Numbered from the stretch's first letter, positions 34,378 to 44,515 are shown. The stretch: DNA of 64,000 nucleotides from Vibrio intestinalis (GCF_025195085.2 NZ_JANAVY020000011.1:1-64000), one strand, 5' to 3'. Numbers and translations are program-made. The notes: generated by a model not told the origin, from the letters alone.

Positions 34378-35010
34378 ATGATTGATATGTCTGTTCTGCC
34401 TGTGTATCTCACGGCAGTGGTGGCCTTGTTGTTGCTACCAGGACCAGATATGTTGCTGATCGCCAGTTCAAGTATGAGCTATGGGCGACGCGTAGGCATT
34501 TTTGCAAGCCTAGGCAACGCGACATCTGGCATTATTTTGACCCTACTGGCTGCGCTAGGTGTGTCTGCCTTAATAGCAATGAACCCAATGGCGTTGAAAG
34601 TGCTACACCTTTTAGGCGGCGCTTATTTGCTAAAGATGGGTTGGGACTGTATCCGCGCTCAAGCGGCTGATGCACCAGAATTAGACGGTCAATCGAAGAT
34701 GGCGACCACTTTCTATCAACGCGCTTTAGTCAGCAATTTGCTCAATCCAAAGGCCTTAGTGTTCTTTGTGATGTTCTTGCCGCAGTTTGTCTCTAGCAAT
34801 ATTACTGCAACATCTGGTGAGCAGATGCTAGCGCTTGGCCTACTGCTGAATGTGTTGGGCTTGTTATTTAACCTAGTGCTGGTGGCTTTGGTCGGTACTT
34901 TAGGTAAGAGCTTGCTAGAAAACGCCAAGTTTAGAACATATCAACATAAGTTCATGGGTGGTATTTTCTTTATACTCGCATTGTGGATGTTGAGTTCATT
35001 TCTTAAGTAA
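34378..35010 (+). CDS. LysE family amino acid exporter (RhtB-like)
   Basis: This 210-residue inner-membrane translocator has about six membrane helices. It shows the family start with LLLLPGPDMLLI and the SNLLNPKALVFFVMFLPQF motif. Family members export lysine, threonine or homoserine; specificity is unknown here. It is transcribed away from the AraC gene across a 237-base region and has its own terminator. Confidence 0.92.
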   Translation: MIDMSVLPVYLTAVVALLLLPGPDMLLIASSSMSYGRRVGIFASLGNATSGIILTLLAALGVSALIAMNPMALKVLHLLGGAYLLKMGWDCIRAQAADAPELDGQSKMATTFYQRALVSNLLNPKALVFFVMFLPQFVSSNITATSGEQMLALGLLLNVLGLLFNLVLVALVGTLGKSLLENAKFRTYQHKFMGGIFFILALWMLSSFLK

Positions 35011-35026
35011 TTCATACGATTATGAT

Positions 35027-35053
35027 AAGGTCAGCGCTTCGCTGGCCTTTTTT
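35027..35053 (+). terminator. Intrinsic terminator after the LysE gene
   Basis: The stem AAGGTCAGCG / CGCTGGCCTT (one T-G wobble) has a 3-base loop and is followed by a T run. Confidence 0.9.
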
Positions 35054-35071
35054 ATAACAGGGAGTTGTAGT

Positions 35072-35488
35072 ATGAAAATTGAGTTTCTCGTCAATCCAGA
35101 CGATAGCGTAAAGCAAGATATATTAGCGGGGCTTCGCCGTTACAATTTGCAGTTCTTTCCTCATGAAAATAGCGACTACATTGCTTGTGTAGCAAGCAAC
35201 GAACAAGGCGAATTTTGTGGTGGTTTATTTGGCGAGGTGTATACCAATACTCTGTTTGTTGAGTACTTGTGGGTGGATGATTCTAAGCGCAGTGCAGGGC
35301 TTGGCAGTCAGCTTGTTAAGTTGGCTGAAGAGAAAGTAAAAGCAATGGGCGCGACGCATGCCTATTTAGACACTTTTAGCTTTCAAGCGCGTGAGTTTTA
35401 TCTTAAACAAGGCTTTGAAGAAGTGGGCCGATTTAGCGGATTTCCAATGGAAGGGGTCGATAAGATCTTTTTGCAAAAGAAGCTTTAG
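35072..35488 (+). CDS. GNAT family N-acetyltransferase
   Basis: This 138-residue single-domain acetyltransferase has the acetyl-CoA motif around RSAGLGSQLVKLAEEKVKAM and the terminal AREFYLKQGFEEVG. A GGGAG site precedes the ATG. The substrate is unknown. The gene ends at a bidirectional terminator shared with the phosphomutase gene. Confidence 0.9.
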   Translation: MKIEFLVNPDDSVKQDILAGLRRYNLQFFPHENSDYIACVASNEQGEFCGGLFGEVYTNTLFVEYLWVDDSKRSAGLGSQLVKLAEEKVKAMGATHAYLDTFSFQAREFYLKQGFEEVGRFSGFPMEGVDKIFLQKKL

Positions 35489-35503
35489 TTCATCGTTTGA
35501 TAT

Positions 35504-35536
35504 AAAAATGGGTATGACACTGTCATACCCATTTTT
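35504..35536. terminator. Bidirectional terminator
   Basis: Perfect 10-bp arms (GGGTATGACA / TGTCATACCC) with a 1-base centre are flanked by A and T runs on both sides, between convergent genes. Confidence 0.92.
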
Positions 35537-35543
35537 GTTTCGA

Positions 35544-37247
35544 TTAAATCATGTGCTGGTGTTCGGCGATTAGCATATCCATAGCCAACTGCGCTTTATC
35601 TTGCGCCTCGGCAAAGCTCTCATCTGCGGCAAAACCTTCCACCACCTCGTAGTAGCATTTCAGTTTTGGCTCAGTACCGGAAGGGCGAACCACGACGCGC
35701 GCTCCGCCGGCTAGGTGATAGATCAATACATCACTGGCGGGTAAGTCGATAGTTTGAGTCGTACCATCAGCCATCAAACGTTGCTGCACTTTGAAATCTT
35801 CAATCACCTCTACATTGCGCCCGGCAATTGCTTTCGGTGGATCGGCTCGTAACTTATCACCGACTGGTGGCGAGTTAGGTGCAAGGGCAATACTACGCTG
35901 AGCATTAATATACATACCGTGTTGACGATATAGTGCTTCTAGCTGATCCCAAATGGTTTTACCTTGGCTGTAAAGCTCTGCGGCAAGTTGTGAAAATGCA
36001 ACCAATGCGGATAGACCATCTTTATCCCACACCTTGTTACCGACGGTGTAACCGAGCGCTTCTTCGTAGGCGAATAGGAACTGGCTATCGTCGCTCTGCT
36101 TTTGCATAGCCACGTTGGTTAGCCATTTAAAACCGGTTAGCGTTTGGTAGTATTCAGCACCGTGAGCATTGGCAATTTTGTTAAGCAAACTGGAAGAGAC
36201 GATAGTGTTACCGATCAGCTGTTTGCTTGCGTCCGTTTGGGTGAGTAAGTAGTGGCCAAACAAACAACCTACTTGATCACCTGTTAGCATTTGGTATTCG
36301 CCATCCGGTTTTTGTACCGCGACTGCAAAGCGGTCAGCGTCTGGATCATTAGCACACGCGAGCTGAGCACCATGCTGTTTTGCCAGCGCAATAACCATAT
36401 CCATCGCCCCAGCTTCTTCTGGGTTAGGGAAGTTAACCGTTGGGAATGTACCGTCTGGCTCACGCTGCTCTTTTACACTGTAAACTTGAGTGAAGCCCGC
36501 ATCAGCCAATAGAGTTTCCGCCATACGTGCACCGACGCCATGCATAGCGGTGTAGGCAACGCCGATAGAGCTAGGGTCAGTGTTGTTTTGTAGCAATGCG
36601 TTGCTATTCATTGTGGCGCGATACGTTTGGTAGTAATCGCCTTCTAACCACACCAGATGGCCTTGCTGCTCAGCTTGATCCAGCGGCAATAAGTTAAGAT
36701 CTTCGTTAGCAGCGACATCGATTTGTGACGCGATACCTGAGTCATGTGGCGGAATGATTTGCGCGCCATTATCCCAGTACACTTTAAAGCCGTTGTACTC
36801 AGGTGGGTTATGACTTGCCGTAACAACCACCGCCGCCGCTGCGTTGAAGTGTCGAACGCCAAACGCCACGATTGGGGTTGCTGCCACATCGTGCGTTAAA
36901 TAAACCTTGATGCCTTGCGCGGTCAGTACAGAGGCCGTGTCGTGAGCGAACTGTTTTGAATCAGGACGGCCATCATAGCCAATCACCACGCCGCGTTGTT
37001 TAGCGTCGGAAAACTGTGATTGTAGGTAATAACCTAGGCCTGTTGCAGTTTGCTGGATCACCAAGCGATTCATGCGGTTAGGTCCTGCACCAACTTTACC
37101 GCGCAGCCCCGCAGTACCAAATTCTAAACGCGAGCGAAAACGATCCGCGAGTTCTTCGGTTTGCTGCTCGGCAATAAGTCTTTGTAGTTCTTCACGTGTG
37201 CGTGGGTCTGGGTCTTGTGTCAGCCACTGATTGTATTGTTCTGTCAT
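35544..37247 (-). CDS. Phospho-sugar mutase (phosphoglucomutase/phosphomannomutase family)
   Basis: This 567-residue alpha-D-phosphohexomutase is of the PgcA-like long form. The catalytic phosphoserine loop is TASHNP (143-148, Ser145), the Mg2+ loop is DPDADR (301-306), and the phosphate-binding loop is RPSGTEPK near the C-terminus. LEFGTAGLRGKVGAGPNRMN is the usual N-terminal signature. It interconverts hexose 1- and 6-phosphates in the cytoplasm; the preferred sugar cannot be told. It is a single gene facing away from the cox operon. Confidence 0.93.
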   Translation of the reverse strand: MTEQYNQWLTQDPDPRTREELQRLIAEQQTEELADRFRSRLEFGTAGLRGKVGAGPNRMNRLVIQQTATGLGYYLQSQFSDAKQRGVVIGYDGRPDSKQFAHDTASVLTAQGIKVYLTHDVAATPIVAFGVRHFNAAAAVVVTASHNPPEYNGFKVYWDNGAQIIPPHDSGIASQIDVAANEDLNLLPLDQAEQQGHLVWLEGDYYQTYRATMNSNALLQNNTDPSSIGVAYTAMHGVGARMAETLLADAGFTQVYSVKEQREPDGTFPTVNFPNPEEAGAMDMVIALAKQHGAQLACANDPDADRFAVAVQKPDGEYQMLTGDQVGCLFGHYLLTQTDASKQLIGNTIVSSSLLNKIANAHGAEYYQTLTGFKWLTNVAMQKQSDDSQFLFAYEEALGYTVGNKVWDKDGLSALVAFSQLAAELYSQGKTIWDQLEALYRQHGMYINAQRSIALAPNSPPVGDKLRADPPKAIAGRNVEVIEDFKVQQRLMADGTTQTIDLPASDVLIYHLAGGARVVVRPSGTEPKLKCYYEVVEGFAADESFAEAQDKAQLAMDMLIAEHQHMI

Positions 37248-37301
37248 CGTGATTACCTTTCGTTGGTGCTCTTATATTGATGTTGTATTCGAATCGTAAT
37301 T

Positions 37302-37320
37302 GATATTGCTTATCATTTAC
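37302..37320. promoter_or_regulatory. Fur-box-like sequence upstream of the cox operon
   Basis: The 19-base GATATTGCTTATCATTTAC agrees with the consensus Fur box at 14 positions by my count. It lies about 290 bases before the coxB start and 55 bases before the divergent phosphomutase gene. The 361-base gap holds no other feature I can support. Confidence 0.3.
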
Positions 37321-37608
37321 GAGAGCGCAATCGCTAAACCATTTTGTCATTGCACTTTCTTGCACAATTTAAAAACGCTAACTAGCCTTTATTAACATAA
37401 CTATAACAAATCGCGTCGGTTTTAGGAGTGACCCAATCTCGCCGTTTCTAATTCGGGTCTGCTAAATATGTATCGCACTGGAATGCACACTACTCACAGT
37501 ATGGAACATTGGAAGAGTAATGGGTGTTCGTTGCAAAGTGATTGAGCCCTTAGTTTTGGCAGTGAGTTTCAACGAGAAATTTACTTGCAGAGACAGAGGA
37601 GAGGTCTT

Positions 37609-38769
37609 TTGAAAAGAATACCAATAGCACCTTGGTTAGCATTGGAAGCGCTGATCTTGGTCTGGGCAACATCTGCCTCAGCGAAAGAGCAGCCTTTGAA
37701 TATGACACAAGGCGTGACTCAAATAAGTGGAGAGGTGTATGAGCTGCACATGCTCATCTTCTATATCTGCTGCGCTATTGCACTTCTGGTGTTTGGCGCG
37801 ATGTTCTATTCCATTTTCCGTCACCGAAAATCTAAAGGCGCGGTCGCTGCTCACTTTCATGAAAGCACTAAAGTCGAAGTTATCTGGACTGTCATTCCAA
37901 TCATCATCTTAATTGCCATGGCGATACCCGCGACAAAAACGCTGATCGCGATGGAAGATACGTCCCAATCTGATATCACAATTAAAGTGACAGGCTCACA
38001 GTGGAAATGGCATTACAGTTATTTCGATCAAGGGGTAGAGTTTTTTAGCTTACTTGCTACTAGCCAAAAGCAAATTGATGGCCTTGAGGCCAAAGGTGCT
38101 CATTACTTGTTGGAAGTTGATCAACCTCTAGTGCTGCCAATCAACAAGAAAATCCGCTTTCTTTTGACCTCCGATGATGTGATTCACTCATGGTGGGTGC
38201 CTGATTTTGCGGTGAAAAAAGACACCATCCCCGGATTTATTAATGAAGCGTGGACAAAAATCGATAAGCCGGGCGTGTATCGCGGCCAATGTGCTGAGCT
38301 GTGCGGTAAAGCCCATGGCTTTATGCCGATTGTGGTGCATGCGATGGAGCAAGATGATTATCAAGCTTGGCTAGCAACCAAGAAGCAAGAAATGGAGCTA
38401 GCTAAACAGCAAGCACAGGCTGCGTTATCAAGCGAAATGAGTTTGGAAGAGTTAGTGGCGGTGGGCGAGAAGGTCTATCTAGAGCGATGCGCTGTGTGTC
38501 ACCAAGCCAACGGCGCAGGTATTGCGGGAGCTTTCCCTGCGATTACGGGCAGTAAAGTGGCGACGGGCGATATCGATACCCACATCGACACCATAGTGAA
38601 TGGCCGCGCAGGCACCGCGATGCAAGCATTCTCAAATCAATTAACCGATACCGAGATCGCTGCTGTGATTACTTATCAGCGCAACGGGTTAGGCAACGAC
38701 ACGGGGGAAGTCATTCAAGCTTCTGACATTCATTCATTTAAAAACCGCGCCGCAGAGCAAGGCCAATAG
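37609..38769 (+). CDS. coxB: Cytochrome c oxidase subunit II with C-terminal cytochrome c domain
   Basis: This is the CuA subunit of an aa3-type oxidase with a fused heme c domain (caa3 layout, 386 residues). After a signal/first helix come two membrane helices (about 47-70 and 92-112). The cupredoxin domain has CuA ligands His193, the CAELCGKAH set (Cys228, Cys232, His236) and Met239. A CAVCH heme motif follows at 294-298. A TTG at 37609 behind GAGGAGAGG is the likely start; the upstream TTG at 37585 precedes that site. It accepts electrons from cytochrome c on the periplasmic face. First gene of the cox operon. Confidence 0.93.
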   Translation: MKRIPIAPWLALEALILVWATSASAKEQPLNMTQGVTQISGEVYELHMLIFYICCAIALLVFGAMFYSIFRHRKSKGAVAAHFHESTKVEVIWTVIPIIILIAMAIPATKTLIAMEDTSQSDITIKVTGSQWKWHYSYFDQGVEFFSLLATSQKQIDGLEAKGAHYLLEVDQPLVLPINKKIRFLLTSDDVIHSWWVPDFAVKKDTIPGFINEAWTKIDKPGVYRGQCAELCGKAHGFMPIVVHAMEQDDYQAWLATKKQEMELAKQQAQAALSSEMSLEELVAVGEKVYLERCAVCHQANGAGIAGAFPAITGSKVATGDIDTHIDTIVNGRAGTAMQAFSNQLTDTEIAAVITYQRNGLGNDTGEVIQASDIHSFKNRAAEQGQ

Positions 38770-38783
38770 GCAGGAGCAAATCG

Positions 38784-40427
38784 ATGAGCAAATTGGATGA
38801 CAAACAGCAAAAATCTTCTCCTGCCACTGATGCGGAAATGGCTCACGCTAGCAGTTCCACTGCGGTAGAAGATTCACATGACCATCACGCTCCGAAAGGC
38901 ATCGCGCGTTGGATTTACTCGACCAATCATAAAGATATAGGCACGCTTTATCTCTGGTTTAGCTTCATCATGTTTTTAACCGGTGGGGCGATGGCGATGG
39001 TTATTCGAGCGGAGTTATTCCAACCAGGATTACAGCTTGTTGAGCCGCAGTTTTTTAATCAAATGACCACGGTCCATGGCTTAATCATGGTGTTTGGCGC
39101 GGTAATGCCTGCCTTTACAGGCTTAGCCAACTGGATGATCCCAATGATGATTGGTGCGCCAGATATGGCCTTGCCACGGATGAACAACCTTAGCTTTTGG
39201 ATTCTACCGTTTGCCTTCGCCATTTTGCTTGCTTCTTTGTTTACCGAGGGAGGCGGGCCTGATTTTGGCTGGACTTTCTACGCGCCACTTTCTACGACTT
39301 ATGGGCCGGACAGTACCGCACTATTTGTATTTTCGGTTCACATTATGGGGATCAGCTCGATCATGGGCGCGATCAACGTCATCGTGACCATCGTCAATAT
39401 GCGTGCGCCGGGTATGACTTGGTTCAAAATGCCGATGTTCGTTTGGACATGGCTGATTACCGCATTCCTACTCATCGCCGTAATGCCGGTGCTGGCGGGC
39501 GCCGTGACCATGGTATTAACGGATAAATACTTTGGTACCTCGTTCTTTGATGCCGCAGGCGGCGGTGACCCCGTGATGTTCCAGCACATCTTCTGGTTCT
39601 TCGGTCATCCGGAAGTGTACATCATGATTTTGCCATCATTCGGTATTATTTCGGCGATTTTACCAGCATTTAGCGGCAAAAAACTCTTTGGTTACCACTC
39701 GATGGTTTATGCCACGTGCAGCATCGCCTTACTCTCTTTCTTAGTATGGGCACACCACATGTTCACCACTGGGATGCCAGTTTTCGCCGAACTCTTCTTT
39801 ATGTATTGCACCATGTTGATTGCGGTGCCAACTGGGGTGAAAGTCTTTAATTGGGTGGCGACCATGTGGCGCGGCGCAATGACATTTGAGACGCCAATGC
39901 TGTTCGCGATTGCATTTATCGTCCTGTTTACCATCGGTGGCTTCTCTGGCTTGATGTTGGCGATTGTGCCTGCGGATTTCCAATACCACGATACCTATTT
40001 TGTGGTGGCGCATTTCCATTACGTCTTAGTCTCTGGTGCGGTGTTCTCGATTATGGCCGCAGCCTATTATTGGCTACCGAAATGGACCGGTAATATGTAT
40101 GACCACAGGCTGAGTTTGTGGCATTTCTGGTGCTCGGTGATCTCGGTAAACGTGCTCTTCTTCCCGATGCACTTCTTAGGTTTGGCGGGCATGCCAAGGC
40201 GTATCCCCGACTATGCGATTCAGTTTGCGGATGTAAATCAAATTGTCTCGATTGGCGGCTTCGCGTTTGGCTTATCGCAATTGATTTTCTTGTGGTTGGT
40301 GATCAAATGTATTCGCGGCGGTGAAAAAGCGTCTGCGAAACCGTGGGAAAGAGCCGAAGGGCTTGAGTGGACTGTGCCAAGTCCTGCGCCACACCATACG
40401 TTTTCGACCCCGCCTAAAGTTGATTAA
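38784..40427 (+). CDS. ctaD: Cytochrome c oxidase subunit I
   Basis: This 547-residue catalytic subunit has twelve expected helices, heme a and the heme a3-CuB centre. It shows the heme-copper signature [18 protein letters not shown] with the cross-linked His-Tyr pair, the CuB His pair in WAHHMFTTG, and the heme His pair in [13 protein letters not shown]. An added N-terminal stretch of about 35 polar residues contains HDHHAP. It reduces oxygen to water and pumps protons. It starts 14 bases after coxB. Confidence 0.97.
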   Translation: MSKLDDKQQKSSPATDAEMAHASSSTAVEDSHDHHAPKGIARWIYSTNHKDIGTLYLWFSFIMFLTGGAMAMVIRAELFQPGLQLVEPQFFNQMTTVHGLIMVFGAVMPAFTGLANWMIPMMIGAPDMALPRMNNLSFWILPFAFAILLASLFTEGGGPDFGWTFYAPLSTTYGPDSTALFVFSVHIMGISSIMGAINVIVTIVNMRAPGMTWFKMPMFVWTWLITAFLLIAVMPVLAGAVTMVLTDKYFGTSFFDAAGGGDPVMFQHIFWFFGHPEVYIMILPSFGIISAILPAFSGKKLFGYHSMVYATCSIALLSFLVWAHHMFTTGMPVFAELFFMYCTMLIAVPTGVKVFNWVATMWRGAMTFETPMLFAIAFIVLFTIGGFSGLMLAIVPADFQYHDTYFVVAHFHYVLVSGAVFSIMAAAYYWLPKWTGNMYDHRLSLWHFWCSVISVNVLFFPMHFLGLAGMPRRIPDYAIQFADVNQIVSIGGFAFGLSQLIFLWLVIKCIRGGEKASAKPWERAEGLEWTVPSPAPHHTFSTPPKVD

Positions 40428-40439
40428 AGAGGTGAGCTG

Positions 40440-41048
40440 ATGTCTGATAATCACCAAGCCAAATCCAATCAAAAGCTAGTCGGTAAGCTAGTGCTTGCTA
40501 CTGTGGCGATGTTTGGTTTTGGCTTTGCCTTAGTGCCGATCTACGACATTATGTGCGATGCGCTGGGCATCAACGGCAAGACAAAATCAGAGGCGGTAGC
40601 CCAGCCATTGTCGATGCAAGTGGATACGTCTCGCTCAATCAAAGTGCAGTTTATTGCTCACCCTAATCCGTCTATGCCTTGGGCTTTTACCCCAAAAGTA
40701 ACGTCAATGAATGTTCACCCAGGTGAGGTGATTGAAACGGCGTATATCGCGTTTAATAGAGCCGATGAAACCATCATTGGCCAAGCGGTGCCATCTGTAG
40801 CGCCGGGGGTAGGGGCAAGTTATTTCAATAAGGTTGAGTGCTTTTGTTTTAACAAGCAGCCTTTAAGCGCGAAAGAAAAAGTGGAAATGCCGCTGATATT
40901 TTTCATTGAGCCATCCATTCCTGACAGCATTCACACCTTAACGCTTTCTTACACCTTATATGACATCACTACAGAAACCGTTGAAGTGGCGCGTTTAGCC
41001 GAAGTGATTAACCCGCCAAGTGCGAGTAAACAAGGAGGAACGCAATGA
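40440..41048 (+). CDS. ctaG: Cytochrome c oxidase assembly protein CtaG/Cox11
   Basis: This 202-residue copper chaperone delivers CuB to subunit I. One N-terminal membrane helix (about 17-38) is followed by a periplasmic immunoglobulin-like domain with the copper motif ECFCFNKQ. GAGGTGAG precedes the ATG, 12 bases after ctaD. It overlaps the subunit III gene by 4 bases. Confidence 0.95.
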   Translation: MSDNHQAKSNQKLVGKLVLATVAMFGFGFALVPIYDIMCDALGINGKTKSEAVAQPLSMQVDTSRSIKVQFIAHPNPSMPWAFTPKVTSMNVHPGEVIETAYIAFNRADETIIGQAVPSVAPGVGASYFNKVECFCFNKQPLSAKEKVEMPLIFFIEPSIPDSIHTLTLSYTLYDITTETVEVARLAEVINPPSASKQGGTQ

Positions 41049-41929
41049 GTTCCAAGCATCAATCATATTACGTACCTGCTCAAAGTAGTTGGCCCATTGT
41101 CGGCGCTGTGGCGTTGTTTCTGATTGCTGTCGGCGCTGGTTTAACGGTGCAGAACATGGCTGAAGGTGGGGACAATAGCGTGTTCGCCATGGTGATTTTG
41201 ACTGCGGGATTCTTGTTTTTACTCTATATGTTTGCCGGATGGTTTAGCAATGTCGTTACGGAATCGATGAGTGGCCTTTATTCAGATCAAATCGCTCGTT
41301 CATTTCGCCAAGGAATGAGTTGGTTCATCTTCTCGGAAGTAATGTTCTTTGGTGCGTTCTTTGGCGCGCTGTTCTATGCACGAATCATCTCTGTGCCTTG
41401 GCTTGGTGGTGCCAGTAATAACTTTATGACTCATGAAGTGTTGTGGCCCGCATTTGAAGCGATTTGGCCGCTCACAACTGCGCCCGATGGTACGCAAACT
41501 ACTGCGATGGGGTGGCAAGGCATTCCACTAAAGAACACCATTTTGCTGCTGCTCTCTTCGATTACTTTGCACATGGCGCACATCAGTTTAGAGCAGAATA
41601 AACGCATGGCATTGATTGTGTGGCTTGAGCTGACCATAGTGCTGGCCGGCTTTTTCTTGTATTACCAAGGGGTTGAATACGCACATGCCTACCAAGATCT
41701 AGGCTTAACGTTGCAGTCGGGTATTTATGGCAACACTTTCTTTATGCTGACGGGATTTCACGGTTTGCACGTCTGTCTCGGGACTATTTTCTTGATTGTG
41801 TTGCTCGGGCGTATTGCCAAAGACCATTTTACCCCGAAAGACCATTTTGCTTTCCAAGCGGGGAGTTGGTACTGGCACTTTGTTGATGTGGTTTGGTTGT
41901 GTCTGTTTGTATTTGTGTATGTCTTATGA
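41045..41929 (+). CDS. coxC: Cytochrome c oxidase subunit III
   Basis: This 294-residue membrane protein has seven helices. It carries the family motifs WFIFSEVMFFGAFFGALFYA near residue 95 and FHGLHVCLGTIFL, and ends AGSWYWHFVDVVWLCLF. It stabilises subunit I and proton uptake. The overlap with ctaG (ATGA) indicates coupled translation. Confidence 0.96.
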   Translation: MSSKHQSYYVPAQSSWPIVGAVALFLIAVGAGLTVQNMAEGGDNSVFAMVILTAGFLFLLYMFAGWFSNVVTESMSGLYSDQIARSFRQGMSWFIFSEVMFFGAFFGALFYARIISVPWLGGASNNFMTHEVLWPAFEAIWPLTTAPDGTQTTAMGWQGIPLKNTILLLLSSITLHMAHISLEQNKRMALIVWLELTIVLAGFFLYYQGVEYAHAYQDLGLTLQSGIYGNTFFMLTGFHGLHVCLGTIFLIVLLGRIAKDHFTPKDHFAFQAGSWYWHFVDVVWLCLFVFVYVL

Positions 41930-41931
41930 GG

Positions 41932-42165
41932 TCAGTAAGGGCGGGCGTTGGGTTCAATAAATCCGCTAAGTAATGCGGCAATTAGAAGCACGACTGCTAG
42001 AGCTGAAAGGATCACACGTCGGCCAAGGAAGTGGCTCATAGGTTGTTGGGTTTCGCCTTGAGAATCGTTAGTGGGGCCTTTGACCATTTCAAACAGAGCT
42101 TTGGCAAGGTTGATAACAATGAAAAGCAGCAGCAAAACTAGCAGCAGTTTGAAAATGAATACCAT
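41932..42165 (-). CDS. DUF2909 family membrane protein, antisense within the cox cluster
   Basis: This 77-residue protein has two membrane helices (about 3-22 and 52-70) joined by a polar loop, matching DUF2909, which is found beside cox assembly genes in gammaproteobacteria. It is encoded on the strand opposite to its neighbours. Its stop is 2 bases from the coxC stop and its ATG lies in the same CATG as the likely SURF1 start. The longer frame to 42252 would run into the SURF1 coding region. A role in oxidase assembly is suggested by position only. Confidence 0.75.
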   Translation of the reverse strand: MVFIFKLLLVLLLLFIVINLAKALFEMVKGPTNDSQGETQQPMSHFLGRRVILSALAVVLLIAALLSGFIEPNARPY

Positions 42166-42910
42166 GACAGCGGGCCTCTTGGTTTTGGTTAAGCAGCCGA
42201 AATTTTGGCTGGCGGTGTTATTAACTGTGGTTGCGATTTCAATATTGGTCAACTTGGGTCTGTGGCAACTATCAAGAGCAGCAATGAAGCAACAAATGCA
42301 AGCTCAATTAACTGCCTCTAGCCAGCAACAGCTACAAGGTTTATCTGAGGTTGGTCAATTTCAAAGCAGTGCGATTACGGGAATAAGCGTTGAAGTCTCG
42401 TTAACTCCGCAGCCTCGTTATCTGTTGCTTGATAACCAAATATTTGAAGGGCAAGTAGGCTATTTGGCTTATCAACTGATGCAAGAGGGGCAATCGCGGT
42501 TGGTACTGCTTGAGTTGGGTTTTATCCCTGCGCCTAGATTAAGGAATGAGTTACCTTCAGTTGCGTGGTTAACCGAGCCGTATCAGGGCGTTGCTCGATT
42601 ATATAAGCGCTCTGATAACCCATTGAGTTCTGAGTTGATGGCGGAAGAGATGCGAAGTTCGGACGTGGACGTGCTGCGAGTGCAAAACTTGAATTACCAA
42701 CAGCTGTCGCAGCGATGGGGTGTGGAATTGGAGCCGCATGCGGTTCAACCGATGGGTGATTCATGGCCTTATGCCCAGCCATGGCAACCCATTCCTATGT
42801 CGGCTGAGAAACATCAAGGGTACGCGTTTCAGTGGTTTGCCATGGCATTGGCGTTATTCTTCTTAAGTATGTGGTGGTTAGTTAGGGCAATTGGTCAGAT
42901 GAAAAACTAA
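42164..42910 (+). CDS. SURF1 family cytochrome oxidase assembly protein
   Basis: This is a 248-residue protein with one helix at each end: FWLAVLLTVVAISILVNLGL near the start and FAMALALFFLSMWWLVRAIG at the end. The periplasmic SURF1 domain between them shows LLDNQIFEGQVGYLAYQLM. SURF1 helps insert heme a into subunit I. The ATG at 42164 avoids overlap with the antisense DUF2909 gene; ATG 42155 is three codons earlier. Neither has a good ribosome site. Confidence 0.88.
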   Translation: MTAGLLVLVKQPKFWLAVLLTVVAISILVNLGLWQLSRAAMKQQMQAQLTASSQQQLQGLSEVGQFQSSAITGISVEVSLTPQPRYLLLDNQIFEGQVGYLAYQLMQEGQSRLVLLELGFIPAPRLRNELPSVAWLTEPYQGVARLYKRSDNPLSSELMAEEMRSSDVDVLRVQNLNYQQLSQRWGVELEPHAVQPMGDSWPYAQPWQPIPMSAEKHQGYAFQWFAMALALFFLSMWWLVRAIGQMKN

Positions 42911-42932
42911 CTTATAAAGCAAAGGAGTGCTT

Positions 42933-43475
42933 ATGATTCATCCCATTTATCGTGGTCGTATCATTCTCGTTGGCCTTGTTGTGCTATTTGCACTTCCGGC
43001 CATTGCTGCAAAAGTGATTCTTTCCCAACACTGGTATCAATCAGGCGTGACCAATAAAGGTGAGTTGATTGAGCCAACCCTATACTTTTCATCCTTTGGT
43101 GACGAAAACCCCTATCAGTCGCAGAGCTGGCAACTTGCTTATGTTGTTCCTGCTGAGTGTGATGCCCTGTGTGAGCAGCGGATCCATCTATTAGCCCAAA
43201 GCCACTTAGCGCTAGGTAAATATCAGCAGCGTGTGACGCCAGTGCTTTTAATCAGCGAAGCCAGCGATCAAACCGCGTTGCAGCAATCCCAGTTTTCCAC
43301 TTTAAACATCAGCTCACAGCTTGCTGACAAGGTGAAAGGTTTTGAGTATGTCATCGTCGACCCTTTAGGCCAGTTAGTGATGGGTTATCAACTGTCGAGT
43401 GACGATCTTGTCGAGCAAAGTAAAGGCTTACTGGCCGATTTGCGTAAGTTACTCAAGCTGTCTCGGGTTGGTTAG
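42933..43475 (+). CDS. SCO-like thioredoxin-fold protein of the cox cluster
   Basis: This 180-residue protein has one N-terminal membrane helix (about 9-27) and a periplasmic domain with CDALC at 76-80. That is the CxxxC spacing of the copper-binding SCO proteins, followed by a SCO-like tail (YVIVDPLGQLVMGYQL). Overall similarity to canonical SCO1 is weak. Given its place between SURF1 and heme A synthase, a CuA-delivery or thiol-reducing role is a reasonable inference. AAGGAG supports the ATG at 42933. Confidence 0.7.
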   Translation: MIHPIYRGRIILVGLVVLFALPAIAAKVILSQHWYQSGVTNKGELIEPTLYFSSFGDENPYQSQSWQLAYVVPAECDALCEQRIHLLAQSHLALGKYQQRVTPVLLISEASDQTALQQSQFSTLNISSQLADKVKGFEYVIVDPLGQLVMGYQLSSDDLVEQSKGLLADLRKLLKLSRVG

Positions 43476-43483
43476 GAGGGCGT

Positions 43484-44515
43484 ATGCTAGTCAGACTATT
43501 GCAAGTAAGCTTGGCGCTCACGTTTATGGTGATTCTTCTAGGTGCGTATACTCGCTTAGCCGATGCGGGCTTAGGTTGCCCTGATTGGCCGGGGTGTTAT
43601 GGCCAACTGCTCGTACCCACTGAAGCTGATGAGCTAAAACGTGCGAGTGAGTTATACCCTAATCTAACTGTGGAAGCAGATAAAGCGTGGCTTGAGATGA
43701 TTCACCGCTATATGGCAGGGATATTGGGTTTATTGGTGTATGGGATCAGCTACTTAGCCATTCAAACCCGTCAGGGCGGTTGGGTTTTACCAATAGGCAT
43801 CTCTTTGGTTGTTGTGGCTCAAGCGGCTTTAGGCATGTTCACTGTAACCATGATGCTGATGCCTGTGGTTGTAATGGGGCATTTATTGGGCGGGTTCACG
43901 CTGTTTTCAATGCTTTCGATGCTGTACTGGCGAGTTACTTCTCCAACGCGAGTGCTGGAGCAATCGAGCGGCAATAGCGCCCTTAAGTTGGTCTCTTTTA
44001 CCAGTTTGATTGTGGTTGTTGGGCAAGTGGCGCTTGGCGGTTGGACCTCTTCAAATTATGCGGCTTTGATGTGTACCGAGCTGCCAATTTGTCAGGGTGG
44101 ATGGCAATCGCATTTAGATTTTGAGACCGCTTTTCAACTGATTCAGCCTCCGCAAGAGAGCTATGAGTTCGGTACTTTGGATTATGGCGCGCGAATGACG
44201 ATACACGTTGCGCATCGATTTGGTGCCGGTTTGGTGACTGTGATGTGCTTGCTGCTCGCAACAATACTGTGGCGACAAAGCCAAGCGCAGTATCAGAGAC
44301 AGGCATGGTGTCTAATCGCCTTGTTGTTACTGCAACTAGCTCTTGGCGTGAGTAATGTTTTGTTTAGCTTACCGATTACCGTGGCTGTGGCTCATAACTT
44401 GGGGGCAGCTCTATTGCTGATAAACGTTCTGCACATCAACTATCTTGCTTGGCAGAGCGTGAGTTTACGCTCGGGGGCTTCGTTGGCCATTTATAAGGAA
44501 TCACATTATGAATAA
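43484..44515 (+). CDS. ctaA: Heme A synthase CtaA/Cox15
   Basis: This 343-residue membrane protein with about eight helices converts heme O to heme A by oxidising a methyl group. Conserved segments are [27 protein letters not shown] and VAHRFGA, which contain heme-ligand His residues. The paired Cys after [10 protein letters not shown] matches the cysteine loop of type 2 enzymes. It overlaps the heme O synthase gene by 8 bases. Confidence 0.95.
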   Translation: MLVRLLQVSLALTFMVILLGAYTRLADAGLGCPDWPGCYGQLLVPTEADELKRASELYPNLTVEADKAWLEMIHRYMAGILGLLVYGISYLAIQTRQGGWVLPIGISLVVVAQAALGMFTVTMMLMPVVVMGHLLGGFTLFSMLSMLYWRVTSPTRVLEQSSGNSALKLVSFTSLIVVVGQVALGGWTSSNYAALMCTELPICQGGWQSHLDFETAFQLIQPPQESYEFGTLDYGARMTIHVAHRFGAGLVTVMCLLLATILWRQSQAQYQRQAWCLIALLLLQLALGVSNVLFSLPITVAVAHNLGAALLLINVLHINYLAWQSVSLRSGASLAIYKESHYE

